Shown piece after piece: positions 52,702 to 60,267 of a stretch of 64,000 bases of DNA (positions are counted from its first letter, which is position 1; each line of letters begins with the position of its first letter). The stretch is from Arthrobacter celericrescens (GTDB lineage Bacteria > Actinomycetota > Actinomycetes > Actinomycetales > Micrococcaceae): NCBI RefSeq assembly GCF_003614925.1, contig NZ_QYLP01000033.1, positions 62,001 through 126,000 on the forward strand, in the 5' to 3' direction. A model generated the notes under the pieces. It saw only the letters and a list, made by a program, of their open reading frames with translations, was not told where the DNA came from and made no database searches. The translations under genes were made by a program, and so were the position numbers.

Positions 52702-53879
52702 TGTCACCGGAGCCGGACGTCGTGGCGGGACTTGAGGGCCGCGTTCCCCAAGGATTGGCCGACGCCGTGTCCGCCCTCCCGCTGGTGGACCACCACATGC
52801 ACGGCTGCTTCACCGAACCCCTCACCCGGGCGGGGTTCGAAGTGGCCGTCAACGAAGGGTCCCCGGACCCGATCCCGGCGTTCATGACCCAGTTCGATTC
52901 CCAAGTGGGCTTCGCCATCCGGCGCTGGTGCGCTCCGCTGCTCGGCCTCCCGCCGCATGCCGGCGCCCATGAGTACTGGGAAGCCCGCAGCGCCCTGACG
53001 CCCGCGGAACTCAACCGCCTGTTCCTGGCCGATGCCGGGGTGGCGCACTGGATCGTCGACACCGGGCTCAGCGCCACCGCCGTCACGACGCCGGAAGCCA
53101 TCACGCAGGACTCCGGCGCCCCTGCCTCCGAGGTCCTCCGGCTCGAACTCCTGGCCGAACAGGTGGCGGCCCGCACTGCCTCCCCGGCTGACTTCGCCCA
53201 GGACTTCCGTGCGGCGCTCGCGGCGGCGGCCCCCGGCGTCGTCGGCTTCAAGACGATCGCCGCCTACCGCTGCGGCTTCGACATCGACTGGTCCGTCCCC
53301 AGCGAGCAGCGTTTGGAACGGGCCGTGGCCCGCTGGACTGCGGGCTTCGGGGCGGCGGCGTCTTTGAGGCTCGAGGACCCTGAGGTCATCTCCTTCATCG
53401 TCCACGCAGCGGCGGAGCACCTGCTGCCGCTTCAGTTCCATGTGGGGTACGGCGACCGGGACCTGGACCTGCACCGCACCAACCCCTTGCTCCTGCTGCC
53501 GCTGCTGCGCCAGGCCGCGATGCGGGACACCCCCGTGATGCTGCTGCACTGCTACCCCTACCACCGCGAGGCCGGGTACCTGGCGCAGGCATTCAACAAC
53601 GTGTATTTCGACGTCGGCCTGGGCCTGAACCATGTGGGCTCCCGCAGCGTCGCGGTCGCCGGCGAAGCCCTCGAGTTGGCGCCCTTCGCCAAGCAGCTTT
53701 ATTCATCCGACGCCTACGGAGTCCCGGAACTGCACCTCTTGGGATCGATCCTGTGGCGCCGCTCGATGGCGCAGGTCCTGGGCGGCTGGGTGCGCCGCGG
53801 CGAATGGTCCGAAACGGACGCGATCCGGGTGGCCGGAATGATCGGGGCGGAGAACGCCCGCCGGGTCTACCGGCTGTAG
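52701..53879 (+). CDS. Amidohydrolase, FluG/NodGS N-terminal type
   Basis: A 392-residue TIM-barrel amidohydrolase. Metal ligands appear in LPLVDHHMHG (HxH), LPLQFHVGYGDRDLDL, VMLLHCYPYHREAGYLA and QLYSSDAYGVPELHLLG. These segments and their order strongly resemble the N-terminal domain of eukaryotic FluG/NodGS, where the same domain is fused to a GS-like half. Here it is encoded separately, immediately after the GS-like gene. The likely job is hydrolysis of an amide or of the ligase product in the same pathway; the substrate is unknown. Confidence 0.82.
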   Translation: MSPEPDVVAGLEGRVPQGLADAVSALPLVDHHMHGCFTEPLTRAGFEVAVNEGSPDPIPAFMTQFDSQVGFAIRRWCAPLLGLPPHAGAHEYWEARSALTPAELNRLFLADAGVAHWIVDTGLSATAVTTPEAITQDSGAPASEVLRLELLAEQVAARTASPADFAQDFRAALAAAAPGVVGFKTIAAYRCGFDIDWSVPSEQRLERAVARWTAGFGAAASLRLEDPEVISFIVHAAAEHLLPLQFHVGYGDRDLDLHRTNPLLLLPLLRQAAMRDTPVMLLHCYPYHREAGYLAQAFNNVYFDVGLGLNHVGSRSVAVAGEALELAPFAKQLYSSDAYGVPELHLLGSILWRRSMAQVLGGWVRRGEWSETDAIRVAGMIGAENARRVYRL

Positions 53880-53898
53880 GCGGCCGGCGGCACTCGCC

Positions 53899-53947
53899 GG
53901 CACCCGCCGTCGGGAGGCAGCGCCGGCGGGCGGCACCCGCCGTCGGG
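53899..53947. repeat. 16-base direct repeat in a GC-rich intergenic segment
   Basis: GGCACCCGCCGTCGGG occurs at 53899-53914 and 53932-53947, a 33-base period, with GCCGGC inverted elements between. It follows the amidohydrolase stop by about 20 bases and could also act as a terminator. Confidence 0.65.
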
Positions 53948-54015
53948 CGCGAAACGGGCCGGCGCGGGCGAGTATTACCGAGGCGTGACCCGAAGCACGG
54001 CCCGTTGTTCGATCT

Positions 54016-54035
54016 GGCTAGGATGGTGCCTAGCC
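54016..54035 (+). promoter_or_regulatory. Palindrome over a candidate -10 upstream of fba
   Basis: GGCTAGG (54016-54022) and CCTAGCC (54029-54035) are perfect arms six bases apart. The left arm contains TAGGAT (54019-54024), a plausible -10, leaving about 65 bases of leader before fba. It may be a repressor site or a leader hairpin. Confidence 0.45.
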
Positions 54036-54095
54036 GTAACTGGTCTGTTTCAGGGTCAGCACACCCATAGACGAAAACACAGCATAGGAGTCACC

Positions 54096-55115
54096 ATGCC
54101 CATTGCAACCCCAGAGATTTACTCCGAGATGATCGATCGTGCGAAGGCCGGCGGTTTTGCTTTCCCGGCGGTGAACGTGACGTCGTCGCAGACCCTGAAC
54201 GCTGCGATCCGTGGTTTCGCGGAGGCGGAGTCGGATGGCATCATCCAGGTGTCCACCGGTGGTGCGGCGTACTGGTCCGGCGCGTCGGTGAAGGACATGG
54301 TGGCCGGTTCGCTGGGTTTCGCGGCGTTTGCCCGTGAGGTGGCCAAGAACTACAACGTGAACATTGCCCTGCACACGGACCACTGCCCGAAGGACAAGCT
54401 GGACAGCTTCGTGCTGCCCCTGCTGGCCGCGTCCGAGGCCGAGGTGAAGGCCGGGCGGAACCCGATCTTCAACTCGCACATGTGGGACGGTTCCCACGAG
54501 GCGCTGGGTGAGAACCTGCGGATCGCCCGTGAGCTGCTGGAGCGTACCGCGGCGGCGAAGATCATCCTCGAGGTCGAGATCGGCACGGTCGGCGGTGAGG
54601 AGGACGGCGTGGAGAACGAGATCAACGAAAAGCTGTACACCACCACCGAGGACGCCCTGGCCACGATCGAGGCCCTGGGTGCCGGGGAGAACGGCCGCTA
54701 CATCACGGCCCTGACCTTCGGGAACGTGCACGGCGTGTACAAGCCGGGCGGGGTGAAGCTGCGTCCTGAGCTGCTCAAGCAGATCCAGTCCGAGGTCGGG
54801 GCGAAGATCGGCAAGGACAACCCCTTCGACCTGGTCTTCCACGGCGGCTCCGGTTCCTCGGACCAGGAGATCGCGGACGCGGTGTCCTACGGTGTGATCA
54901 AGATGAACGTGGACACTGACACGCAGTACGCGTTCACGCGTCCGGTGGCCGGTCACATGTTCGCCAACTACGACGGCGTGCTGAAGGTCGACGGCGAGAT
55001 CGGCAACAAGAAGACCTACGACCCGCGCGTCTGGGGTGCTTCCGCCGAAGCCGGCATGGCCGCCCGCATCGTCGAATCCGCCCGCCAGCTCGGCTCGGCA
55101 GGCAAGACCTTCTAG
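54096..55115 (+). CDS. fbaA: Class II fructose-1,6-bisphosphate aldolase
   Basis: A 339-residue zinc-dependent aldolase of central glycolysis/gluconeogenesis. NIALHTDHCPKDKLD has the metal His and Asp, EVEIGTVGGEEDGV the Glu/Gly loop, and FGNVHGVYKPG and LVFHGGSGSSD the second metal His pair and phosphate loop. TAGGAG lies nine bases upstream. Codon use is strongly biased, as expected of an abundant enzyme. A DUF3151 gene follows after three bases, as in many actinobacteria. Confidence 0.95.
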   Translation: MPIATPEIYSEMIDRAKAGGFAFPAVNVTSSQTLNAAIRGFAEAESDGIIQVSTGGAAYWSGASVKDMVAGSLGFAAFAREVAKNYNVNIALHTDHCPKDKLDSFVLPLLAASEAEVKAGRNPIFNSHMWDGSHEALGENLRIARELLERTAAAKIILEVEIGTVGGEEDGVENEINEKLYTTTEDALATIEALGAGENGRYITALTFGNVHGVYKPGGVKLRPELLKQIQSEVGAKIGKDNPFDLVFHGGSGSSDQEIADAVSYGVIKMNVDTDTQYAFTRPVAGHMFANYDGVLKVDGEIGNKKTYDPRVWGASAEAGMAARIVESARQLGSAGKTF

Positions 55116-55118
55116 GCC

Positions 55119-55541
55119 ATGTCCGACGAATTCCGCAAGAACCTGCTGGGCCCGGAAGCCACGCTGCTGCCTGCCGAGACCGAGGTGTACCAGCACCTCG
55201 CGCTCGGCCAGGAAGCCGTGGACCTGGTGGCCAAGCACCCCACGTCCTCGCTCCTGTGGGCGATCCTCGCCGAAGAAGCCTGGGCCGAGGGCCGCACCAT
55301 CGAGTCCTACGCCTACGCCCGTGTGGGCTACCACCGCGGACTGGACTCGCTGCGGCGCAACGGCTGGCGCGGCGTCGGCCCCATCCCGTGGGAGCACGAG
55401 CCGAACCGCGGATTCCTGCGGGCCCTCTACGCGCTCGGACGCGCCTCGGCAGCCATCGGCGAAGCCGAAGAGCCCGAGCGGATCGAGAAGTTCCTCAACG
55501 ACTCCGATCCCGCCGCGAAGGCAGCGATCGAGACTTCCTAA
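55119..55541 (+). CDS. DUF3151 protein
   Basis: A 140-residue helical, soluble protein. LLGPEATLLPAETEV, SSLLWAILAEEAW, SYAYARVGYHRGLDSLRRNGWRG and NRGFLRALYALGRAS are the family's conserved stretches. Its function is not known to me. It is encoded three bases after fbaA, a conserved actinobacterial pairing that suggests co-expression. Two hairpins follow. Confidence 0.88.
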   Translation: MSDEFRKNLLGPEATLLPAETEVYQHLALGQEAVDLVAKHPTSSLLWAILAEEAWAEGRTIESYAYARVGYHRGLDSLRRNGWRGVGPIPWEHEPNRGFLRALYALGRASAAIGEAEEPERIEKFLNDSDPAAKAAIETS

Positions 55542-55565
55542 TTCCTGGGCCCACGCCCGCAGGGT

Positions 55566-55593
55566 TCCCTGGCCGAGCTTGCGAGGCCAGGGA
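55566..55593 (+). terminator. Hairpin after fba-DUF3151 (first of two)
   Basis: TCCCTGGCC (55566-55574) pairs perfectly with GGCCAGGGA (55585-55593) around a 10-base loop, 25 bases after the stop codon. Confidence 0.6.
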
Positions 55594-55602
55594 GCGGGTG
55601 GG

Positions 55603-55645
55603 GACGACGGCGCCCGTCACCCGAAAGGTGGCGGGCGCCGTCGTC
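55603..55645 (+). terminator. Hairpin after fba-DUF3151 (second of two)
   Basis: GACGACGGCGCCCG (55603-55616) pairs perfectly over 14 bases with CGGGCGCCGTCGTC (55632-55645). GTTAA follows. With the first hairpin it makes a tandem terminator. Confidence 0.7.
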
Positions 55646-55710
55646 GTTAACCGCCGTTGCCGGCGGACGGCTGAAGCGGTGAGCGTCCGATGTTCTGTTT
55701 TGTCGAGTTG

Positions 55711-55749
55711 ATTGACAAAGTTTGTTTATCTTTGTTTGTGTGTTTGTCA
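55711..55749. other. AT-rich intergenic segment with TTTGTTT repeats
   Basis: This stretch is unusually T-rich for the window. TGACAAA (55713-55719) and TTTGTCA (55743-55749) are inverted arms, and TTTGTTT recurs between them. It contains a perfect TTGACA, but no good -10 lies 16-18 bases on. It probably belongs to the control region of the carboxypeptidase gene at 55811. Confidence 0.4.
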
Positions 55750-55810
55750 CAGCCCGCAATGGGGGACATGGCCGGCTGCACGCCTAAGCACTCGAAAGAG
55801 GTAACGCACT

Positions 55811-56863
55811 GTGAGAAGAACTTTCAGGATCCTGGCTGCTTCCGGCTCTTTGGCGCTGGCCGTTGTGGCGGGCGCGGCGCCGCTGGCAAGCGCAGTCGGC
55901 GAAGGGCCCGGCTACGGCGACAACGGCCAGATCACCACGTCCAAGCTCACCACCTATGACCAGCTCGTCTCCTTCCTGAAGGACCAGGACGCCCGCCAGC
56001 CGGCCATGGAGCTGGAGGTGATCGGCAAGACGGTCAAGGGCCGGGACCTCCACCTGGTCAAGTACGTCACGGATCCGGCCAAGCCCACCATCCTCTACCT
56101 GACCCAGCAGCACGGCAACGAGCAGCTCACCACCGAGGGCGCCATGGCGTTCATCAAGCAGCTGGGCACAACCAACTCGTCCGGAATCCTGGGCGGCGTG
56201 AACATCCTCATCGTTCCGATGCTCAACGCTGACGGTGCCATGGGCGACGTGAACTTCCCGCTGGACGACTACGTGGCCAAGGGCGACCGCCACCTCACCC
56301 GCTACAACGCCGAGGGGGTCGACCTGAACCGCGACCACGTGGCCAAGATCCAGCCCGAAACCCAGGCGCTCCACAACAACGTGATGCGCAAGTACCGGAT
56401 CGACTACATGATCGATCTCCACCACCAGGGCACCCGCGCAGAGCGCGACGGGAAGCTGGTGTCCGGCTCGATCCTGTACCCCACCACACCGAACGCCGAT
56501 CCCGCCGTCGTCGAGAAGTCCAAGCAGCTTGGTTCGATCGTCTTCAACAGCGTGGACTCCACAGGCTGGGGGCACCTCGGCAAGTACGAAGGCGGCAGTG
56601 CCGAGACCATCAGCCGCAACGGGATCGCCGTGGAGTACGGGATCGCCACGCTGCTCTTCGAGATGCGCGGCATGTCCGACCACTACCTCGACGGCTATGC
56701 GCTCGGCCAGCGCAGCAACGGCTACCTCATCAAGCAGACAGTCATCACGCTGACCTCCACCGCGGCGGCCATTGCGGACGGTTCCATCGCCGACGCCGAC
56801 ACCACCTTCTGGGACAGCCTCGCCACCCAGAACTCCCGCGACGGCGGGGAGGAAGACGAGTAA
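55811..56863 (+). CDS. Secreted M14-family zinc carboxypeptidase-like protein
   Basis: A 350-residue exported peptidase. The signal peptide (about 28 residues, ending LASA) precedes the domain. Zinc ligands are in LTQQHGNEQLTTEGA (HxxE) and MIDLHHQGTRAE (His); NADGAMGDVN and VDLNRDH carry the substrate Arg region, and LLFEMRGMSD the catalytic Glu. GTG at 55811 follows GAGG. It probably trims peptides or peptidoglycan fragments outside the cell. It ends 10 bases before a 57-base palindrome. Confidence 0.85.
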   Translation: MRRTFRILAASGSLALAVVAGAAPLASAVGEGPGYGDNGQITTSKLTTYDQLVSFLKDQDARQPAMELEVIGKTVKGRDLHLVKYVTDPAKPTILYLTQQHGNEQLTTEGAMAFIKQLGTTNSSGILGGVNILIVPMLNADGAMGDVNFPLDDYVAKGDRHLTRYNAEGVDLNRDHVAKIQPETQALHNNVMRKYRIDYMIDLHHQGTRAERDGKLVSGSILYPTTPNADPAVVEKSKQLGSIVFNSVDSTGWGHLGKYEGGSAETISRNGIAVEYGIATLLFEMRGMSDHYLDGYALGQRSNGYLIKQTVITLTSTAAAIADGSIADADTTFWDSLATQNSRDGGEEDE

Positions 56864-56873
56864 AACACTCCCG

Positions 56874-56930
56874 CGAACGTACAGTTGGGGCCCTTAAATC
56901 GCCGATTTAAGGGCCCCAACTGTACGTTCG
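56874..56930. repeat. 57-base perfect palindrome between convergent genes
   Basis: A 28-base arm (56874-56901, beginning CGAACGTACAGTTGGGGCCC) is followed by one base and its exact reverse complement (56903-56930). It lies between the carboxypeptidase gene and the convergent gntR. It can act as a bidirectional terminator, but its perfection and length exceed normal terminators and suggest a repeated mobile palindromic element. Confidence 0.9.
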
Positions 56931-56950
56931 GGCTTCAAACGAGGGGATCC

Positions 56951-57655
56951 TCAGTCCAGGCCCATGGCCTGGCGGACTTCCACCACCACGCGGTGCATCG
57001 CTTCCTCGGCCTTGTTCGTGTCCCCGCGCGACACCGCGGTGGCTACGTCCTCGTGCGCCTTGAGCGCCGCCTCCTCCGGCCGGAACGGCATGAGGCCCTG
57101 CTGGGTGCGGCTGGTCAGCACCTCGGCCACCATCTGGTCGATCGCGGCGAACATCTCGTTCCCGCTCGAGTGCAGCAGGAGCCGGTGGAAGGCAATGTCC
57201 ACGGCGAGGAAGCCCTCCAGGTCCCCGGCTTCGCCCAGGCGTCGCAGCTCCGCGGCCAGCGCCCCCAGTTCCCCGCGCTGCGCGTGCGTGGCGCGGCGGG
57301 CGGCCGCCGCTGCGGCAATGGGCTCGACGGCGATGCGCAGCTCCGTGAGGGAGGCGTACTGGGCTTCGCGGCGGGTGGAGGCCAGCCGCCAGTGCACCAG
57401 CTTGGGGTCGAAGACGTTCCAGTGCTGCGGGTCTTGAACCACGATGCCCACCCGGCGCCGCGAGTACACGAGGTTCATGGATTCCAGGACGCGCATGGTG
57501 TCCCGGGCGACGGTGCGGGAGACGCTGAACTCCTGCTGGAGGTCTTCGAGGGTCAGCCGGGAACCGGGGGCGAGCCGGCCTGAAGCGATCGATTCGCCGA
57601 GGGTGTCCAGCATGCGCTGGTGCAGGCCGCCGCCATCCGCTGTCGCCGTCGACAT
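56951..57655 (-). CDS. gntR: FCD-type GntR regulator of the gluconate genes
   Basis: A 234-residue FadR-superfamily regulator. The winged helix (RLTLEDLQQEFSVSRTVARDTMRVLES, wing RRRVGIVVQDP) is at about residues 30-85, followed by the FCD domain with VDIAFHRLLLHSSGNEMF. ATG at 57655 follows AAAGGCGGG. It diverges from gntK-gntP and is the likely gluconate- or gluconate-6-phosphate-responsive repressor. Confidence 0.88.
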   Translation of the reverse strand: MSTATADGGGLHQRMLDTLGESIASGRLAPGSRLTLEDLQQEFSVSRTVARDTMRVLESMNLVYSRRRVGIVVQDPQHWNVFDPKLVHWRLASTRREAQYASLTELRIAVEPIAAAAAARRATHAQRGELGALAAELRRLGEAGDLEGFLAVDIAFHRLLLHSSGNEMFAAIDQMVAEVLTSRTQQGLMPFRPEEAALKAHEDVATAVSRGDTNKAEEAMHRVVVEVRQAMGLD

Positions 57656-57730
57656 GTCCCGCCTTTCCCGCGCTGATTCCATCCCCCAGCGTAGTGCCTC
57701 GGGCGTAAAAGTATGACCAAAAGCACATTA

Positions 57731-57764
57731 AGTACTACCAATGACATTCCAATGGTGTTATCTT
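57731..57764 (+). promoter_or_regulatory. Candidate operator/promoter region of gntK-gntP
   Basis: CCAATG occurs at 57738-57743 and 57749-57754, one helical turn apart; the first overlaps the small palindrome AATGACATT (57740-57748). TATCTT (57759-57764) is a possible -10. The segment AGTACTACCAAT resembles the motif I recall for gluconate GntR regulators in Corynebacterium. Confidence 0.4.
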
Positions 57765-57840
57765 TTTGGGGAACACGGCGCAATAGCGCCACCCCGAGCT
57801 TCTTCGGAAGCCAACGACGTCTTCCTGCGGAGGTAGGGCA

Positions 57841-58368
57841 ATGGAGTCATCTGCAATCCACGTGGTCGTCATGGGCGTTGCCGGCGCAGGCAAGTCCACG
57901 ATCGCCGGGGCACTTGCGTCGGCCCTTGGCTGGGACATGGCCGAAGCCGACCGTTTCCACCCTTCGGCCAACATTTCGAAAATGGCCGGCGGTGTTCCGC
58001 TCACGGACGAGGACCGCTGGCCCTGGCTGCGCAGCATCCGAGACTGGATGACGTCCGAGGCCGCAGCAGGCAACAGCACTGTACTGACCTGCTCGGCCCT
58101 CAAGCGTGGCTACCGGGAACTGCTTGCGGAAGCCGAAGGCCGCGTGGTCTTCGTCCACCTCGACGGCAGCCCGGAACTCCTCGCCGAACGCATGGGCAGC
58201 CGCGAGGGCCATTTCATGCCCACCACCCTGCTGCCCAGCCAGCTCGCCACCCTCGAACCGCTCACGGCCGAGGAATGCGCGGCAGGAAGCATCCGCCTGG
58301 ACATCGCGCAGGACCCGGTCACCCTGGTGCGCGCCGTCGTCGACGTCCTCGCACTCCAGGCCACCTGA
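57841..58368 (+). CDS. gntK: Gluconokinase
   Basis: A 175-residue GntK. Walker A GVAGAGKST, EADRFHPSANISKMAGGVPLTDEDRWPWL and SALKRGYRELL are characteristic. It phosphorylates gluconate to 6-phosphogluconate for the pentose phosphate pathway. GGAGG lies 5-7 bases upstream. It is encoded next to the gluconate permease under the divergent gntR, so this is the dedicated gluconate copy, unlike the homologue at 16310. Confidence 0.93.
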   Translation: MESSAIHVVVMGVAGAGKSTIAGALASALGWDMAEADRFHPSANISKMAGGVPLTDEDRWPWLRSIRDWMTSEAAAGNSTVLTCSALKRGYRELLAEAEGRVVFVHLDGSPELLAERMGSREGHFMPTTLLPSQLATLEPLTAEECAAGSIRLDIAQDPVTLVRAVVDVLALQAT

Positions 58369-58436
58369 CCTCCAGGCGCCTGAACACCCCCACCTGAACA
58401 CCCCCAGCACCGCATCACCTGTTTCAAAGGAGAACC

Positions 58437-59843
58437 ATGACCGACATCGAAGGATGGACCCAAAGCCTCGGCGCCGGCCCGCTGCTGCTCATCGCGGCCG
58501 CCGCCATCGCCGTCCTGCTCGTCCTCATCATCCGCTTCAAGATGCACGCGCTGCTTGCGCTGATCACGGTCAGCCTCGCCACGGCCTTCGCCACCGGCAT
58601 CCCCGCGGACAAGGTGGTGGGCGTCCTGGTCGGGGGCTTCGGCACCACCCTGGGCACCGTGGCGCTGCTCGTCGGCCTGGGCGTCATGCTTGGCCGGATC
58701 GTGGAGACGTCAGGCGGAGCCAAGGTCCTTGCCGACTATCTCATTTGCGTCTTCGGCGAGAAGCGGGCGCCCTTCGCGCTTGGCCTCGCCTCGCTGATCT
58801 TTGGCTTCCCGATCTTCTTCGACGCCGGCCTGGTGGTGATGCTGCCGGTCGTGTTCGCCGTTGCCCACCGGCTCGGTGGCGGCGTCCTGCGCTTCGGCCT
58901 GCCCGCCGTCGGCGCCTTCTCGGTGATGCACGTCTTCCTGCCGCCGCACCCCGGCCCGGTGTCCGCCTCCGCGATCCTCGGCGCGAACGTGGGCCTGGTG
59001 GTCATCGTCGGACTGATTGCTGCCCTTCCCACGTGGTACCTCACGTGCTACTTGTACGGTCTGTGGACGGGCCGCAAGCTGGTTCTTCCCGTTCCGGAGA
59101 TCCTCGGCCATGCTTCCGCCGAAGCCGAGGCGCACCCGCCCCGTTTCCGTACTGTCGTCAGCATCCTGCTGCTGCCTCTCGTGCTGATCTTCCTCAACAC
59201 CGGCCTCAACACCTTGGCCACGTCCCACCTCCTGCCGGACTCCGTGAAGGAACAGCAGTGGTTCCAGATCATCCGTGCGCTTGGTGACACACCTGTTGCC
59301 CTGCTCATCTCCGTGTTCGTGGCCGCACTGGTTCTCGGGATGCGCCGCGGACTGCACGGGTCCCGGCTCGAAGGGCTTCTTGAGTCCTCCCTCGGTCCGG
59401 TCTGCTCGGTCATCCTCATCACCGGTGCAGGTGGAATGTTCGGGGCCGTGCTGCGGACATCCGGAATCGGCAAGGCCCTGGCCGATGTGCTGGGCGACGC
59501 CGGTATCCCCTTGATCCTGGCCGGCTTCCTGATCTCCTCGATCCTGCGCATCGCCCAAGGCTCGGAAACCGTAGCCTTGACCACCACCGCGGGCCTGATC
59601 GGCCCGGCTGTTGCCGAAGTCGGGCTGGACGGGCTCCAGCTCGCCGCGCTCGTGGTGGCCGTCGCCGCCGGCTCCGTGGTGGTCTCGCACGTCAACGACG
59701 CAGGATTCTGGATGGTGGGCCGCTTCATGGGCATGGACGTGAAGACCACGCTGGCCACCTGGACCGTCATGGAAACCTTGATCGGCGTCATGGGCTTCGG
59801 CATCGCCGCGGTGGTGTTCGCCGCCGCCGGTGCCGTCGGCTAG
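58437..59843 (+). CDS. gntP: Gluconate:H+ symporter, GntP family
   Basis: A 468-residue polytopic transporter. GVLVGGFGTTLGTVALLVGLGVMLGRIVETSGGA, FGFPIFFDAGLVVMLPVVFAVAH and RIAQGSETVALTTTAGLIGP are GntP-family signatures. It begins 68 bases after gntK and is followed by a strong terminator. It imports gluconate across the inner membrane for gntK. Confidence 0.93.
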   Translation: MTDIEGWTQSLGAGPLLLIAAAAIAVLLVLIIRFKMHALLALITVSLATAFATGIPADKVVGVLVGGFGTTLGTVALLVGLGVMLGRIVETSGGAKVLADYLICVFGEKRAPFALGLASLIFGFPIFFDAGLVVMLPVVFAVAHRLGGGVLRFGLPAVGAFSVMHVFLPPHPGPVSASAILGANVGLVVIVGLIAALPTWYLTCYLYGLWTGRKLVLPVPEILGHASAEAEAHPPRFRTVVSILLLPLVLIFLNTGLNTLATSHLLPDSVKEQQWFQIIRALGDTPVALLISVFVAALVLGMRRGLHGSRLEGLLESSLGPVCSVILITGAGGMFGAVLRTSGIGKALADVLGDAGIPLILAGFLISSILRIAQGSETVALTTTAGLIGPAVAEVGLDGLQLAALVVAVAAGSVVVSHVNDAGFWMVGRFMGMDVKTTLATWTVMETLIGVMGFGIAAVVFAAAGAVG

Positions 59844-59857
59844 CGCATCCTGGACGC

Positions 59858-59895
59858 AAGAGCGGCCGGCACCTTCAGAGGTGCCGGCCGCTCTT
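59858..59895 (+). terminator. Rho-independent terminator of gntK-gntP
   Basis: AAGAGCGGCCGGCACCT (59858-59874) pairs perfectly over 17 bases with AGGTGCCGGCCGCTCTT (59879-59895) around a four-base loop. A T-containing tail follows. It starts 15 bases after the gntP stop. Confidence 0.85.
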
Positions 59896-59928
59896 TGCTT
59901 GTGTCCCGCCGTCGGGCATGATGCCGCC

Positions 59929-60264
59929 ATGGAGAAACGCGAGTCGTCCGCTGCCGCCGTTGCCGCCTTCGAGCACCTGGGGGCTGACCTGCTCGACGCC
60001 GGGGTGGTGGCGGGCCAGATGTTCGGTGCCCGTTCGCTGCTGTTGGAGAAGAAGGCGATCGCCTGCCTCAACGGGGACACGGTGGCCTTCAAGCTTGGCC
60101 GCGACAACCCCGAACATGCGCGGGCGTTGGCGTTGCCAGGTGCCGTGCTCTTCGATCCCTCCGGCATGGGCAGGCCATTCAAGGACTGGGTGGAGGTTCC
60201 GCTCTCGGCCGCGGGCGAGTGGCCGGCTTTGGCGGACGCCGCGCTCGCGGCCGCCCGCCAGTAG
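59929..60264 (+). CDS. TfoX N-terminal domain protein
   Basis: A 111-residue protein with GQMFGARSLLLEKKAIACLNGDTVAFKLG and the later FDPSGMGRPFKDWVEVP, features of stand-alone TfoX-N domain proteins. These are widespread and their role is generally unknown; competence regulation should not be assumed. ATG at 59929 is preferred over the longer frame, which would run into the gntP terminator. It ends four bases from the convergent permease gene. Confidence 0.78.
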   Translation: MEKRESSAAAVAAFEHLGADLLDAGVVAGQMFGARSLLLEKKAIACLNGDTVAFKLGRDNPEHARALALPGAVLFDPSGMGRPFKDWVEVPLSAAGEWPALADAALAAARQ

Positions 60265-60267
60265 CGC

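Noticed and set aside
53899..53947. Possible CRISPR repeats
   Set aside because: There are only two 16-base copies with one 17-base gap, within GC-rich terminator-like sequence; no array or cas gene is present.
59929..60264. Competence regulator TfoX/Sxy
   Set aside because: Only the N-terminal domain is present and the neighbours are transport genes; stand-alone TfoX-N proteins have no established competence role.
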